Shown one piece after another: positions 44,008 through 54,847 of a stretch of 64,000 bases of DNA; position 1 is the first letter of the stretch, and every line of letters begins with the position of its first letter. The position numbers and the translations under genes were made by a program. Origin of the DNA: Aporrectodea caliginosa (taxonomy: Eukaryota > Annelida > Clitellata > Crassiclitellata > Lumbricidae); assembly GCA_020284085.1 (NCBI GenBank), contig JACEVL010000336.1:503501-567500 (forward strand). The letters run 5' to 3'. The notes under the pieces are model-generated. The model had not been told where the DNA came from. It saw nothing but the letters and a program-made list of their open reading frames with translations, and made no database searches.

Positions 44008-44021
44008 ATCATCCTAACGAT
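44008..44021 (-). repeat. target-site duplication of LINE copy 3, 3' side
   Basis: ATCATCCTAACGAT on the plus strand, repeated at 45296-45309. In LINE sense direction it reads ATCGTTAGGATGAT, which is the A-block end. B-type sequence (GATGTTAACGAGCCTTGTCG in sense) continues beyond it. Confidence 0.8.
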
Positions 44022-44195
44022 GATGATGATTCCAATTGTTTAACGACATCCTTTGGCTACTATGGCCGCTGACGTCTTTGTGTTTATGTTGTATTTCCGC
44101 TCTGTTTGGCCCATTGGCTCTTTTTATTGCAATTCTCTATATTTTTTTTTCTCTTTTCTTTCTTTCTCTTTTTTTTCTGTTTTTTTTTGTGTGCT

Positions 44196-44318
44196 TATTC
44201 AGCTCTTTTTTGTGTGTGGCTATATCAGCTCTTTTTTGGCTATATCAGCTCTTTTTTGGCTATATCAGCTCTTTTTTGGCTATCACATCTCTTTTTTGGC
44301 TAAATAAGCTCTTTTCAA
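44196..44318. repeat. tandem repeat, 20-bp unit, about five copies
   Basis: The unit is GGCTATATCAGCTCTTTTTT. Three copies are identical and the outer ones vary. It lies in the 3'UTR of LINE copy 3. Confidence 0.9.
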
Positions 44319-44724
44319 AAATGTTTACAAAGATATTGACATTCTTTCTAGGTTTTCTATAACAACATGTAATGCTATATGCAAACAGCATTTTAGCACA
44401 GATGTGTAATATATACATGTATTATATACACATTTTATTGCAACATAGGCCTACATCTAATTACAATAAAGTATCGTTAACAGTTATTTACATAACAGGA
44501 TAACTTAATTAAACATTTCATTTATCATTTTCCTATATAACAATGCAATATTATTACAAAATGCAACAAAATTACCAAACATCATAGTCAAATGATCCCT
44601 AATTACACATATAAGCACATATGAGCACACTTGTTTTGTTTCAATTGGTATTTTAATCACAAGCAATGTGTTCAGTTATATGTTTGTAATAGATTTGATA
44701 TGATACTGATATTTATGAGAATAA

Positions 44725-45295
44725 TTATAGTATTTTTCCTTTATTAATGATTTTAACAAGATTATACACTGTACTCTGCAAACATCCTGTATCAAGCAGA
44801 GATTTTAAATTAAATTCTGATTTATAACTAATACATTTTTCTTTTAAGATAGTTGAAATATTTTCCTTTTTACATTCCAATAGGATATGTTCTATACTTT
44901 CCGTTACCTCACATGTATCACAAAACCCAGTAGGGTGTTTTCTCATTTGAAATAGTCTTTTATTAGTAATGGCAACACCAAGCCTCAATCTACTAATTTG
45001 TACCTCTTTATGTCTATATGTATCAGAAAATTTTATATTTGTAGACACAAGTGGGCATACGGTTTTATAGAATTTCCCTTTATTATCAATGTTATAATCT
45101 ATTTGCCATTTATTTTTTATATAGTCTTTAATAAAAGCATTCATCTCTTGTATTTCTAAGTAACTTGTGGAATTAATATTATCTAAACAAAGTGCTTCCT
45201 TTGCTAATTGATCTGCTTTTTCATTACCTTTAATATCTACATGGCTTGGAATCCATACCATTTTAATTTGATTAGATTCCAAATTGTTTAATTGC
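44725..45295 (-). pseudogene. LINE copy 3 ORF2 C-terminus (RNase H end and zinc finger)
   Basis: The open frame from the element border encodes KMVWIPSHVDIKGNEKADQL (last RNase H motifs), then HKEVQISRLRLGVAITNKRL and the C-x2-C-x7-H-x4-C finger (CDTCEVTESIEHILLEC), ending INKGKIL and stop. The frame is intact in what remains. The codons before 45295 belong to the flank. It is closer to copy 2 than to copy 1. Confidence 0.85.
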
Positions 45296-45389
45296 ATCAT
45301 CCTAACGATTAAAAGCTTGTACTTTTTATAGTATCGAAGGAATTCCTGTTTAAGGTGTCGAGTCGAACACTGCATTATTAAAATGCTTA

Positions 45390-45530
45390 GCAACAGCTTC
45401 AGACTCCCAAGGTTAATTACGTCGACCTTTAGCCTAGATTCTAATTAGGTTAAATAATTATAACAGCTTGCGACTCCCAAGGTCAATTACGTCGACCTTT
45501 AACCTATATTCTAATAAGATTAGATAATCA
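45390..45530. repeat. tandem duplication, about 60-bp unit
   Basis: AACAGCTT(C/G)(A/C)GACTCCC, AAGGT(T/C)AATTACGTCGACC and CTATATTCTAAT-type sequence occur twice in direct order, with few differences. Confidence 0.8.
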
Positions 45531-45539
45531 TATTTCCAT

Positions 45540-46570
45540 TCATAGTTGTAGTTCCTGTTTAAAGACGCAGCGTCGTAAGAGAGATAATAACCGTCGCCCT
45601 TCTTCATGATCCACGTTTCAGACTGGCTCCGCCCGAGTATACGTCACTGTAAGAGGTTAACGACGCTGTGTAAAACTTGAATAATCAGCGTCGCCCTCCT
45701 AAGTTATCAGAGCTTCGGTCTGGCATCATCGATGATAGGCAGTTTCCGTTCTTTTTCGTCAGTTTGTGGCCAACAAGGGCTTTAACGTGGGCCTTACCCT
45801 AGGAGTAGATTGAAGGGTTGTAGTTCTAGCAATCTAGCGATTAAACGCAGTTGCTGAATTTAGTAGTAACTGTACTGTATTACCTATTGCTTAGCGGTAT
45901 CTTGGGATTGGCGTGATAATGGATAATCATAATTTCTTGCATTCAGTAATCGCCACTGTCCAATGACAAAGCATCAGTCGATGGCGCTGAATGACGGACT
46001 AGTTCATTGCATATAATCTCCATTGTCTTTAGTTAAAGTCTACTTCACCTTACAAGCAATAAAAGCTTTTGATATTACCGATGAAGAGTTTAACGATATC
46101 TTATGGCAGCGAAGGTCGTTGACGTCGACAGAAACTATTATAAACAGTTCTCAGCGTTCCAATGGCACGATAACAGAATTATACAATTAGAAATCTATGA
46201 CATCTCTGACAGCAACACATGGTCACTCTAGAAACGTTTGATTTTAGTCGCTATTTAACGACACTCACATAACAAAGAAGATTAGCGTTGCGCTCCTTGT
46301 TTCTCCGAACTTGGGACTGGCACTACTACTATAGGCAGGGGAATTGCGTGGTTTACCCATGGTTAGGATGGATCGAGAGTTTAGCGACATCTTATGGCAA
46401 CGAAGGCCGTTGATTTTCTAATTATTTGATCAGTTTTCACCGTGCGTATGGCATAATACATCCGCGGGATAGATTTGCTGCGAGTAGACCTGTGGATTTA
46501 GCGCTGATGCTGTAAATATAGCGTCGGGAGCGAACGTTTTAAAGGTGTCTTACGAGACAGTCGCATTAGT
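45540..46570 (-). repeat. C, B, D and A blocks, minus strand
   Basis: C at 45560-45630 and 45658-45735. SINE3 end at 45938-46005 (GCATCAGTCGATGGCGCTGA). D elements at 46080-46190 and 46370-46470. C at 46250-46325. A at 46530-46555 (CGTTTTAAAGGTGTCTTACG). No frame of interest. Confidence 0.55.
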
Positions 46571-46627
46571 AATTGTTCCGTGAAATATTACGGCTACCAG
46601 GGCGCTGACATGGTCCTTAGGGGGCCT

Positions 46628-46740
46628 TTATGAAGGACTATGACCGATAGGACGACAAGGGCATGACCCCAGCCATGTGGGCACTGCATCGGACCACGTG
46701 GAGGCGTTCAAGATACATGTCGAGAATGGGTAATTTACTG
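46628..46740 (+). pseudogene. ankyrin-like exon remnant, third copy
   Basis: GAAGGACTATGACCGATAGG, CGACAAGGGCATGACC and ACCACGTGGAGGCGTTCAAG align with the exon at 4405-4500. An in-frame stop (the TAG of CGATAGG) and a one-base loss near 46688 break the frame. The exon end GTCGAGAATGGGTAATTTAC has a plausible splice donor. The shared flank (GGTTTGGTTAGTAGATGATA) shows that a larger unit was copied. Confidence 0.5.
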
Positions 46741-46839
46741 GTGGTTTGGTTAGTAGATGATAGGGGCGAGTTACAGAGATTTTTAAGATTAGTACTGTAG
46801 CTTAGAGAGGTTTGTTGACTGGGATTGGTATGCGGTAAT

Positions 46840-47580
46840 TTTGCGTTAACGGCACTCGGCGGCCACAAGATGTCGCTAAAGGATTAATTATGCAGTACCC
46901 GTCTTAGATATAACTAAATTGCTTCCAATGTGCTATCGGAATAATTAGAACTGCTCAAAATAACTTCAATCGACGTCAAAGGCAATCATTGCCATAAGAT
47001 GTCGTTAAACTCTGGATCCAATCCAATCGAAATTATAAATTTGGTGATGCTGAGTCGTAGAGTAAGTTGACGGTAACGGTCCATGGTGACCGCAAGACGT
47101 CGCTACACAACGGAAAAAACTGGCTGCCATCTTTTAGATAGAGGATGAGGGCGATGCAATCCATCATCAGTACATATAGTCTTCGCTATCTAGAACAGAC
47201 TGACTAGTTAAACGTAAAAATAAACTATCACTGGGATGAAAAGATATCCAATGCAAACATGAAGAGATGACTTAACAGAGATCATCGTAATAAGCTTTGA
47301 AAGCAACAAGATGTCGCTAAACAATAATCGATAACACATTGCTCGTCTTAGACACCTTTACAATATTAAGAGGCTATAAATAAAATCATAACTTTATTCA
47401 CCATAATTTTATCAAAATAACCAATCCCCAGCATTGGGTAAGGTCGACGTCAACCAGATGTTCCTACACCACAGCGGAGAAACTGTCTACCTATGGAGTA
47501 TAGTGCCCGTCCAAAGGCTGGAATAAGGAGGGCGACGCCATTCATCTTCGTAATGACACAGCATCGTTAACCCGAAACTA
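46840..47580 (+). repeat. B fragments and a B-A-B-C repeat
   Basis: B ends lie at 46870 and 47005 (AAGATGTCGTTAAACTCTGG). The full order B (47285-47330), A (47340-47395; GCTCGTCTTAGACACCTTTA), B (47445-47480) and C (47500-47570; AGTGCCCGTCCAAAGGCTGG to AGCATCGTTAAC) follows. It is the same order as 49130-49445. Confidence 0.6.
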
Positions 47581-47701
47581 CCGACTTACAAGACGGGTTT
47601 AAATCTGCGCAATGTTTTCTGTTATAGTTGTGTGATGTGCTCGTCCGAAAGAATCAGGTTGAAAACCCGAGAGGTAAGAAGAAAACAACTAGAACAGATC
47701 A

Positions 47702-47714
47702 TTATAATAATAAT

Positions 47715-47796
<82 letters not shown>

Positions 47797-47797
47797 T
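47702..47797. repeat. (AAT)n microsatellite, SINE2 tail
   Basis: About 95 bp of AAT directly at the 3' end of a minus-strand SINE2, consistent with expansion of its tail. Confidence 0.95.
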
Positions 47798-48002
47798 ATT
47801 TTCTTTATTAAGCGCCTGACAAACGCACTGCGCTGTACATTTACATGTTATGCAATTTAAATCTTAACTACTAACAGAACAGACAGCCTGCAATACAACG
47901 GCGCTAATAGCAGCCTACAAAGCATATCCGCCCTACGGGGCTCGAACTCGGTACATCTCGCTCTCTACGCCAGATGTTATCCAACGCGCCATCGGGCCCC
48001 CT
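47798..48002 (-). repeat. SINE2 copy
   Basis: In sense direction: GGGGGCCCGATGGCGCGTTG head, GAGTTCGAGCCCC B-box, GGCGGATATGCTTTGTAGGC, TGTAAATGTACAGCGCAGTG and GGCGCTTAATAAAG end. Confidence 0.8.
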
Positions 48003-48164
48003 GAGAGTAAGGCATGTGTGAAGCTTTCGCGGCTTCAAATTTCTTAGCCTCGGCATATCAGGGCTGTTGGCCAGTCTTCTCCGTCGACGTCTCGTCTACC
48101 CACCAACAGTGTACGGTCACTGTACCTATTTTAACGGAGTCGGCCAGGAGATGCAAGTAGCCCA

Positions 48165-48305
48165 AATCTCCGACCAAATTTCTGCCCGTGGTGAGTATTT
48201 GAATCCCCGACCTCTCGTTATTCAATCCATCAGGCTAACCACTAGACAATCACGCGCTGAAGTTACTGATGGCTGCCTAATGAAATCTTTTATCACAATG
48301 TATTT
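48165..48305 (-). repeat. SINE1 head
   Basis: In sense direction: TGTCTAGTGGTTAGCCTGAT (A-box region), GAGGTCGGGGATTCAAAT (B-box region) and GGGCAGAAATTTGG. It is truncated after the head. 48005-48165 is unrecognised. Confidence 0.7.
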
Positions 48306-48419
48306 ATCCGGACATTTAATGTAGCGCATTTTCAGTCGACGCAGAATCGATTGTCAGGTTAAGATGACCAGTCTCCGTCACAGTCGCCGAGATAATTATG
48401 AGAAAAGAGATTTCTTTGA

Positions 48420-49070
48420 ACAATTTCTCTGAGACGGCGCAGCGCTCGTGAATAAGTTGGTGCCCTGAGCTTAGCTTCCAAATGGCACTTTAGTAATTTC
48501 GAGATTACGATTAATAGCAAACAGTTTTCAACTGTTGCGTTTGGTTAGAAGAGCCTTTCAAGTCGAGTTCACCTTACAGAGATAAGCATTACACGCGCAT
48601 GGATTCGGCAACAAAACGAAGTTTCTTAAATTATACAGCCAGCGGAGAACGTTTCAAAGGTGTTTAACGACACAATCGCATTATCCAATGTATATCGAAA
48701 TCTTACGGTTTTCAGGACCAGTAACGTTGAACTTGCATTATCAGATTTAGTGTATGGATGCATGTGTTGTTATCGTTATCTAGGATTTCTACAACGCCCG
48801 ATTAAGCTAAATAGAGGGAACGGACTAAGTCACAGGCGCTCAGTCAAGGCGGTTAAGGTTATCAGGTTCATTCAAACTATCTGAGACACGAGATAAGCGA
48901 TTATTAAGTAGGCCTAAGCATTAACTCGAGTAGTATTAGACACTTTTAAGACCATTGTGTGGCCTCTGTGGGGGCAGTTCAGATCCACCTTCCGCTACGA
49001 GAGCACATGGAGGGATAAGGCCATTACATTAACTAGGTTTAATAAATAAAATTAATGAATTATCATTAAA
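48420..49070 (-). repeat. old composite repeat, minus strand
   Basis: CCTTTCAAGTCGAGTTCACC near 48550, A block (TTTCAAAGGTGTTTAACGAC) near 48650, B relic near 48700, CACAGGCGCTCAGTCA at 48830. It parallels 1570-1890 and 50640-50990. A-like ACACTTTTAAGACC is near 48940. Confidence 0.5.
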
Positions 49071-49129
49071 TCGAAACTATCACTACGGATGAAAAGATAT
49101 CTAATGGAAAAAAAGGAAACGACTAAAGT

Positions 49130-49445
49130 TAAGTCGACGTAATAGGCTTTGACAGCAACAAGACGTCGCTAAATAATCATTAGAACAATGCGCTTCTTAA
49201 ACACCTTTACAATCATTATTGCTACGCTATAAATTCAGCCATAACTTCAATCGCAAGATAGAAACTAACTTTCGATAGGGAAAGGTCGACGTCAACGGCC
49301 CATGGCAGTCACACGACGCTGCTACACAACGGAAAACTGCCTACCATGAGTTGGGGCCGTCCGAAGGCTGGAAAAAGGAGGGCGCCGATAACCATCTTCG
49401 TTATGGCACAGCGTCGATAAACCGAAACTACCGACTTAAAAGAAG
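49130..49445 (+). repeat. B-A-B-C repeat, complete
   Basis: B (49137-49175; AACAAGACGTCGCTAAATAA), A (49195-49260; GCTATAAATTCAGCCATAAC then AATCGCAAG), B (49285-49335; GTCGACGTCAACGGCCCATG) and C (49350-49430; GGCCGTCCGAAGGCTGG to AGCGTCGATAAAC). No LINE at the A end here. 49480-49740 has unrecognised sequence with a CCGTCCTAGGACGG palindrome. Confidence 0.65.
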
Positions 49446-49744
49446 GGTTTGAATCTGCGCAATGGTTTCTATAGTAGAATGGGGAAGGGAAACGGGGAAG
49501 GAGTATAGAAGGACAATGGAGGTGAGGGCTGATTTTAAGTGGCCCGCCAGAGCTCGCTATATATTACCGTCCTAGGACGGGCAAACATCTAGTAATTATA
49601 AATACCAAAAGGATTTAATGGAATAGCCTTTGACAGCCACAATTAATAACACACTGCTACTTTTGAGACCTTTAAAAAGAATTCTTCCCATGCCATAAAA
49701 TCAGTAGCTGCGTTTATTTCAACTCCATCATTATCCTACCTGTG

Positions 49745-50200
49745 TTAGTGATAGTCTTACGATTGGATAACGAAGGAGGTCGGCGCTTTTTTCATCTTTG
49801 TTATGACACAGTGTCCTTAAACACCCACTAACTAATAGCTGGATGCATATTATGTTCGCAGGTTTTCGTTTCTCTCGTAGAGGACGGTGCCAGTACGAAT
49901 CTCTGATGACGGAGGAGGGCGACGCTGATCATTTACGCTGTTACACAGCGCCGTTAAAATACCTTCACTATAAAAAATCTGGGTCGCTATCGTCAATTTA
50001 CAAGTTATACTGCCTGTTGAGAGCGTTTTGAAGGTGTCTAACGAGACCATCGCCAGAGGACAGTCCCTCGTTTGAACATCTTTGCCACACTGCTGACTCA
50101 CGCCTCTTCGCTGCGGTCTTGGGAAACCCTGGACATGTACTCCATGGACTACTCCGCCCCCCACCCAAAAGTCGCTCCCCTACTCCCTGCCTTTGAGATT
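49745..50200. repeat. C blocks, A block and an unassigned GC-rich insert
   Basis: C relics at 49765-49825 and 49885-49960. Minus-strand A at 50020-50050 (GTTTTGAAGGTGTCTAACGA). 50055-50195 is GC-rich (CGCCTCTTCGCTGCGGTCTT) with no match to other repeats here. Confidence 0.45.
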
Positions 50201-50202
50201 AC

Positions 50203-50450
50203 ATAATATTTCTTCCTTTATTGAAACAATCCAGTTAACACCTCGCAACCGGTACAGTTTACAGTTATGCAATTGAAACAATTCACAAGAACGCAAACGA
50301 CAGAAGACATAAATCTTAACTGCTAACAGAACATACAGCCTGCAATAAACGGCGCTAATAGCAGCCTACAAAGCATGCCTATCCTACGGGGCTCGAACTC
50401 GGTACCTCTCGCTCTCTACGCCAGATGTTATCCAATGCGCTATCCGCCCC
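50203..50450 (-). repeat. SINE2 copy, longest body
   Basis: In sense direction: GGGGGCGGATAGCGCATTGG head, CCGAGTTCGAGCCCCGTAGG, CAGGCTGTATGTTCTGTTAG, then AATTGTTTCAATTGCATAAC, and an AATAAAGGAAG end as in the copy at 25838. Confidence 0.8.
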
Positions 50451-50454
50451 CGAT

Positions 50455-50590
50455 GACCGTTTTATTCCACAAGCGGACAATCTCACAAGCAGATCGTTTA
50501 TAATAAGAATGGTATACTCTGTATAAATGTATGTACACCAAAGTGCGGATATGCAATTGTTTTTATAAAGAATATACTTACTAATTAACC
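50455..50590 (+). repeat. LINE 3' end, family G
   Basis: GACCGTTTTATTCCACAAGC, CAAGCAGATCGTTTATAATA, ACACCAAAGTGCGGATATGC and AAAGAATATACTTACTAATT. It is very similar to 21405-21560 and starts exactly at a SINE2 end. Confidence 0.65.
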
Positions 50591-50594
50591 GGTG

Positions 50595-51565
50595 TTTGGC
50601 GATATCTTAAGGCTTCCAGGAACATTGACGTTGAACTTACCTTATCAGAACAGAATAATAAAATTATAATGGTGAGACTTAAACAGCGCCCGAAGTAAGC
50701 TAAGTCGCGTGAACGAGCTTATTCGCAGGCGCTCAGGCAAAACAGATAGGCATGCACTGACCAGTCTCTGTCAGATCTACTGAGACATGCGATTATTTGT
50801 AAACAGTGTTTATCTGTCACCATTGGTTATCAGAGACTTTCAAGTCAACTTCACCTTACAACCATTTCAAACCAGAAGAAACCAGAACGATTGGATGGGT
50901 GGATTGAGAGTCTTTACGATATCTTATGCTAAAAGGTCGTTTGACAATGGTCGCCAGACTGTATGGATGTTTGTGTGTTCCGTAGAGTACCAGCCTCCAT
51001 CTGGTGAGCTTCGCTAGAATAACCACACATAGAGCACTTTGTCGGAAAATTACATAAAATTTAATTAGATTATTATAAATTATTAATAAAGATTAGATCA
51101 TATCAGACTACATTCGATTAGAATAGTATAATAATTAAGATCAGTTTACAATGCATTTGATCTGGACGATTTGTTTAGATAAGATTAGAAAATTTAATAT
51201 TATGATTAGCCTAGATAAGATTTGATCACAAGAATATGTTAAAAATGATTAAATTAGACGATTTTACTACATGATTAGATGTTTTGATGATTAAAGATGA
51301 GGTCATACAACAATAAGTCATAACAGATAAGATGATTTGATTAAAATTAGTAGATAAGCTTAGGCCTACTGCAAAGCGCTTTCTCCAATGTTTCGCTCTA
51401 CACGTCTAATCTGGCAGTCTCTCTTCTTCCTTTGGACATCACTGTTTGCACCAGACTGCGATCAATAACATTTAATTATTATTATTTATTAGCTTGAATG
51501 CTTAAGGCTAATGTCTTCGGGACATTTCCTTGGACTTCAGGAATTTTCATTTTAACGTAATATTT
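50595..51565. repeat. old composite repeat, AT-rich tract, LINE-tail relic
   Basis: 50600-50990 is the minus-strand composite (GGCGCTCAGGCAAAACAG, TCAAGTCAACTTCACCTTAC, then a B relic). 51050-51360 is AT-rich with GATTAGAT-like words. 51490-51545 (in reverse, AAGTCCAAGGAAATGTCCCG) matches 63787-63850. Confidence 0.5.
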
Positions 51566-51618
51566 TTAGACACCTTTACATCGTACGCTTCCGAAGTAAT
51601 AAATAACTTCATCTTCAA
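51566..51618 (+). repeat. A block at left junction of LINE copy 1
   Basis: TTTTTAGACACCTTTACATC, GCTTCCGAAGTAATAAATAA, then TTCAATCGCTAAAATGATAC, the last 15 bases being the target duplication. Confidence 0.7.
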
Positions 51619-51633
51619 TCGCTAAAATGATAC
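51619..51633. repeat. target-site duplication, left, LINE copy 1
   Basis: TCGCTAAAATGATAC, identical to 53936-53950 (15/15). Neighbouring bases differ, so the duplication length is exact. Confidence 0.9.
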
Positions 51634-52980
51634 TTTCCAGTGCTAGAGCTTTCTGCACTTCGGGCGATATGAGTTGTTTATTTATGGTTTTGGTTAGCGA
51701 CAGGTCTACATTTATCCTTCTGTTGAGCCAGGGGGGTGAGTGTTGGAATATCGGGCTCTGACATTCTTGAAAGTGGTTTTCGAAGAAGTCCCTTGTTCTC
51801 ATGTATAGAGGTTCTTTGTCTGTCAGATGTTTGTGGTACTGTATTGTCCAGTGATCCATCATCGCTTCGCTAGCTGTGTGGTCTTCTTTTGTCACGATCT
51901 TGATACCTTCCCTCAAGCTGCTCCTCAGCCTCCTCAGGTGTAGAGGCATTTCACCGCATTCATTTTGTAGCGCTACTATGGGTGAACCCCTTGTAGCTCC
52001 ACAGCAGATTCTTAAGGCTTCGTTTTGTATGCCTTGTAGCCGTTGTTTGTCTTTCTTGCTGGCATTTGTAATGGCAATGTGCCCGTATTCTAAAACTGGT
52101 CGGATTAGTGCGCGGTAGAGCATTAGTAGGGATTTCTTGGATGCGCCCCATTTCAGGCCGGATACTGCTCGGAGTAGACCAAGCCTCCTCCTACATTTCG
52201 TGATGGTGTAGTCGACATGGGGTTTCCACGATAGTCGCCTGTCGAATATTACGCCCAGGAACTTGGCTGTGTCTGACATCTCGATGTCATTACCATTCAC
52301 TGTTAGTCTGATATTATTGTCCGATTTGCTATTGGATGTGAAGAGGATGGCTTTGGTTTTTTGTATGGATATCTTGAAGCCGTTTCTGTTGCACCAGTTT
52401 TGGATATTATCTAGGGAGTCTTGGATCTTCGTCTCTAGTATTGTCATTCTCTTTCCGGCAGCAAAGATGGCGCTATCGTCAGCAAAGAGCGACAGGTCCA
52501 CTCCACTGACATCAGTTGGCATGTCATTGATCATTATAAGGAAAAGTAATGGAGATATGACGGACCCCTGCGGTGTGCCATTTTCTTGGGTTCGGCGGTC
52601 TGACACTGCTGCTCCGACCTTGACTTGGAAGGTTCTTTCAGTGAGGAAGTCCTTCACCCAGTCGTACATCTTTCCTATGACTCCCAGGTCTCGGATCTTT
52701 CTCATCAGGGTAGGTACGTGGATCATATCGTACGCTTTTTCGAAGTCTATGAAGACCCCTAAGACGAGTTCTTTACTTCTCAGGCTTTTGTTGATTTTAT
52801 CTTGCAATCGGATGATCTGGTCAACTGTACTCCTGTTTCTCCTGAACCCAGCCTGGTTTCTGGTTAGCAGTCGCTCGCTCTCTAGATACCATTGGAACCT
52901 GTTTGTGACCATTCTTTCCATGATTTTGCAGAGGGAGGACGTCAGTGAAATTGGTCTGTACGATTCAGGTTTTGTTTGGT
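51634..52980 (-). CDS. LINE copy 1 reverse transcriptase (inverted segment)
   Basis: The minus frame opens in the conserved KPESYRPISLTSSLCKIMER region (upstream of the first ATG at 52921), showing that the border lies within the domain. It continues through NQAGFRRNRSTVDQI, FIDFEKAYDMI (motif A), GTPQGSVISPLLF (motif B), SLFADDSAIF (F-A-D-D active site) and FKISIQKTKAILF. The post-RT region follows to residue 429. The last 22 codons of the open frame, to 51566, are flanking DNA. No stops or shifts are seen, so this part is intact though incomplete. Confidence 0.9.
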
Positions 52981-52982
52981 CA

Positions 52983-53861
52983 CTGGAAAGAATAGAGAGC
53001 TATAAAGAACACACCTGCATATATACCGATGGCTCAAAACTAGAAAACAGAACAGCAGCAGCAGTATTCATCCCAGAAACTGGAGAGAGAAGAATTCTAC
53101 GACTGGCAGACTCATCGAGCGTGTATGCAGCGGAGCTCTCTGCGATAAGAGAAGCCCTAGTATGGATCTCCGAATATACCTCAAGTAATAATGATAAATT
53201 TGTAATATTCACAGACTCTCTAAGTTCTGCTGAGTCTTTAAAACTACAAACATCAACATCAAGACCGAACCTCTTGTTGGAGATACTAGAAATAAACAAC
53301 CGGCTCTTGTCAGACAGTGTCACCGTGGTCTGGATTCCTAGCCATGTGGGAATAACAGGAAATGAAGAGGCGGATATAGCAGCGAAGAAAGGGCTCCAAC
53401 TGAGTGAAGTGAATTCTACACCATACCTAGAATGGAAAGAGATGTACGCCAAAGTCGACATATACATCCTAGACAAATGGCATAAAGAGTATGAACAAGA
53501 TCCGAAAGGCGCCCACTACAAAAACATCGAGCCCAAGGTCTCTAATAAAATCAAATATACGGATGCGATAAGAGGTCGCGAAGTCCAGATCACCAGACTA
53601 CGACTAGGAAAAGTGTTACTAAATGAATGGCTGCACAAGATGAAGAAACACCCAGACGGAAAATGTGAAACCTGCAACACACCCGACACAATAGAACATC
53701 TTCTCTTGAGCTGTTCAATCAACAACATTAGCACCATCCTCAAAAAGAAATGTAATGAACTCAAACTCGAAAATACAGTTCACAACCTCCTACAACACAG
53801 ACCTCTACAGAATCACGTGTGGAAGCTGATCATGGGGATCACAAAAGGAGAATTACTATAG
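52983..53861 (+). CDS. LINE copy 1 RNase H and C-terminal zinc finger
   Basis: It starts about ten codons before the domain. All four RNase HI acidic positions are present: D in HTCIYTDGSK, E in VYAAELSAIREAL, D in VIFTDSLSSAES, and the last in VWIPSHVGITGNEEAD. A 130-residue tail follows, with EVQITRLRLGKVLLNEWL and a C-x2-C-x7-H-x4-C finger (CETCNTPDTIEHLLLSC), ending ITKGELL and stop. The open plus-strand frame before 52983 is only the shadow of the inverted RT. RNase H places the element in the I group of LINEs. Confidence 0.9.
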   Translation: MERIESYKEHTCIYTDGSKLENRTAAAVFIPETGERRILRLADSSSVYAAELSAIREALVWISEYTSSNNDKFVIFTDSLSSAESLKLQTSTSRPNLLLEILEINNRLLSDSVTVVWIPSHVGITGNEEADIAAKKGLQLSEVNSTPYLEWKEMYAKVDIYILDKWHKEYEQDPKGAHYKNIEPKVSNKIKYTDAIRGREVQITRLRLGKVLLNEWLHKMKKHPDGKCETCNTPDTIEHLLLSCSINNISTILKKKCNELKLENTVHNLLQHRPLQNHVWKLIMGITKGELL

Positions 53862-53935
53862 ACAGATGAAAATCCATTAAAATATGTAGGACGTCAACGG
53901 CAATGTAGCCATAGGACGTCGTTAAACTTCAGTAC

Positions 53936-53950
53936 TCGCTAAAATGATAC
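53936..53950. repeat. target-site duplication, right, LINE copy 1
   Basis: TCGCTAAAATGATAC, as at 51619-51633. It is followed by further A-repeat flank and a B block at 54070-54115. Confidence 0.9.
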
Positions 53951-54845
53951 GCTCTAGAGAACTCTCTCGTTGTGATCAACGTTACGACTGATGTTTAGCA
54001 AAATATATGTCGCAAAACAAAAAACAATGCAAGCAAAACTAACAAAGAGGTTTAAATGGAATTGTTTCTTGATGTCGTCAACGGCATTTGATGCTTTGAG
54101 AAGTCGTTTAACTGTTCGAAGTTATAACAATGTCGTAAAACACCAAATAACCAACCTAAGAGTATAGTTTCTACTAAAGATCTACATACTCCTAATTCCG
54201 CAACTGCACGTACTCAGTTAGTGCCAGGCCGAACCCTAAATAAAGAAATAGAGTTATGTTAAACAGCAACAGACCAACACATCTTCAAGTAGTGCCATAT
54301 ACTTAAGCGTCTTAAAACAGAAATCTACCACTACGATATATTTTTTATTTAGCTCAGTAGCGACCATTAACTGATGACTTTCTCATTATTACAGTGGGGC
54401 TATAGAAGTACTTACATTAGATTATAAAAGATAAACAAAGACAAGTTGGATTTGCCTTCTAGCAACGTAAAAGAAGACCAACGCTAACGTTTTTGTAAGT
54501 GAACTGTAGCATAATTATGACGGATGTTTTTAGACACCTTTAAACCCGTTCCATGGGCAATATAAATAGGGAAATTTGCACTTTGATGTAATATTTTGCT
54601 ATTACGAAATGTCGTTATATTAAAGAGAAGGATAGATGTTTAACGTCGTTAGACACCTTTAAAATGCTTCAGATGGTCAAATAAATCGAGAAATTCATTA
54701 ACGAAGCAGTTTGCCGACTTTCTGACATTTTAATTGTTGTCATAATGCATAATTACCTCACGTCAACAAAGACCTCTGCAGCCGTAACATCCTGTTAAGC
54801 TGTAGTAATCCGTATGTTATAGAGACATGGACTTGTGTGTGTGTG
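53951..54845 (+). repeat. B and A blocks, unassigned remainder
   Basis: B at 54070-54115 (GATGTCGTCAACGGCATTTG). A blocks at 54525 (TTTTAGACACCTTTAAACCC) and 54640 (GTTAGACACCTTTAAAATGC). Between them is AT-rich sequence without features. Confidence 0.5.
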
Positions 54846-54847
54846 TA

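Larger units (their letters stand above)
44022..45295 (-). mobile_element. LINE copy 3 (I/Nimb-like), 5'-truncated
   Basis: It runs between 14-bp target duplications. The sense 3' end carries a B block (GACGTCAGCGGCCATAGTAG to GGATGTCGTTAAAC) followed by AATTGGAATCATCATC. The 3'UTR is about 690 bp and includes a 20-bp tandem repeat (44196-44318). The 5' end is truncated within RNase H. The 5' flank is an A block (CGACACCTTAAACAGG and CTTCGATACTATAAA in sense), as in copies 1 and 2. Confidence 0.85.
51634..53935 (+). mobile_element. LINE copy 1 (I/Nimb-like), young, with 5' inversion
   Basis: The RT half (51634-about 52980) is on the minus strand and the RNase H half (about 52983-53935) on the plus strand, joined head to head inside one perfect 15-bp target duplication. 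This is the product expected from twin priming, as known for mammalian L1. The 3' end carries a B block (GGACGTCAACGGCAATGTAG to GACGTCGTTAAAC) without a poly-A. Endonuclease and ORF1 are missing by 5' truncation. Confidence 0.9.

Noticed and set aside
44036..44362. Phe/Leu-rich membrane-like protein with ALFWLYQLFFGY repeats
   Set aside because: It is the translation of a 20-bp tandem repeat in the 3'UTR of LINE copy 3.
51566..51633. Last 22 codons of the minus-strand RT frame
   Set aside because: They lie outside the target-site duplication border and are read-through into A-block DNA.
52263..52982. N-terminal 240 codons of the plus-strand frame that ends in RNase H
   Set aside because: This is the antisense of the inverted reverse transcriptase. 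The real coding part starts at about 52983.
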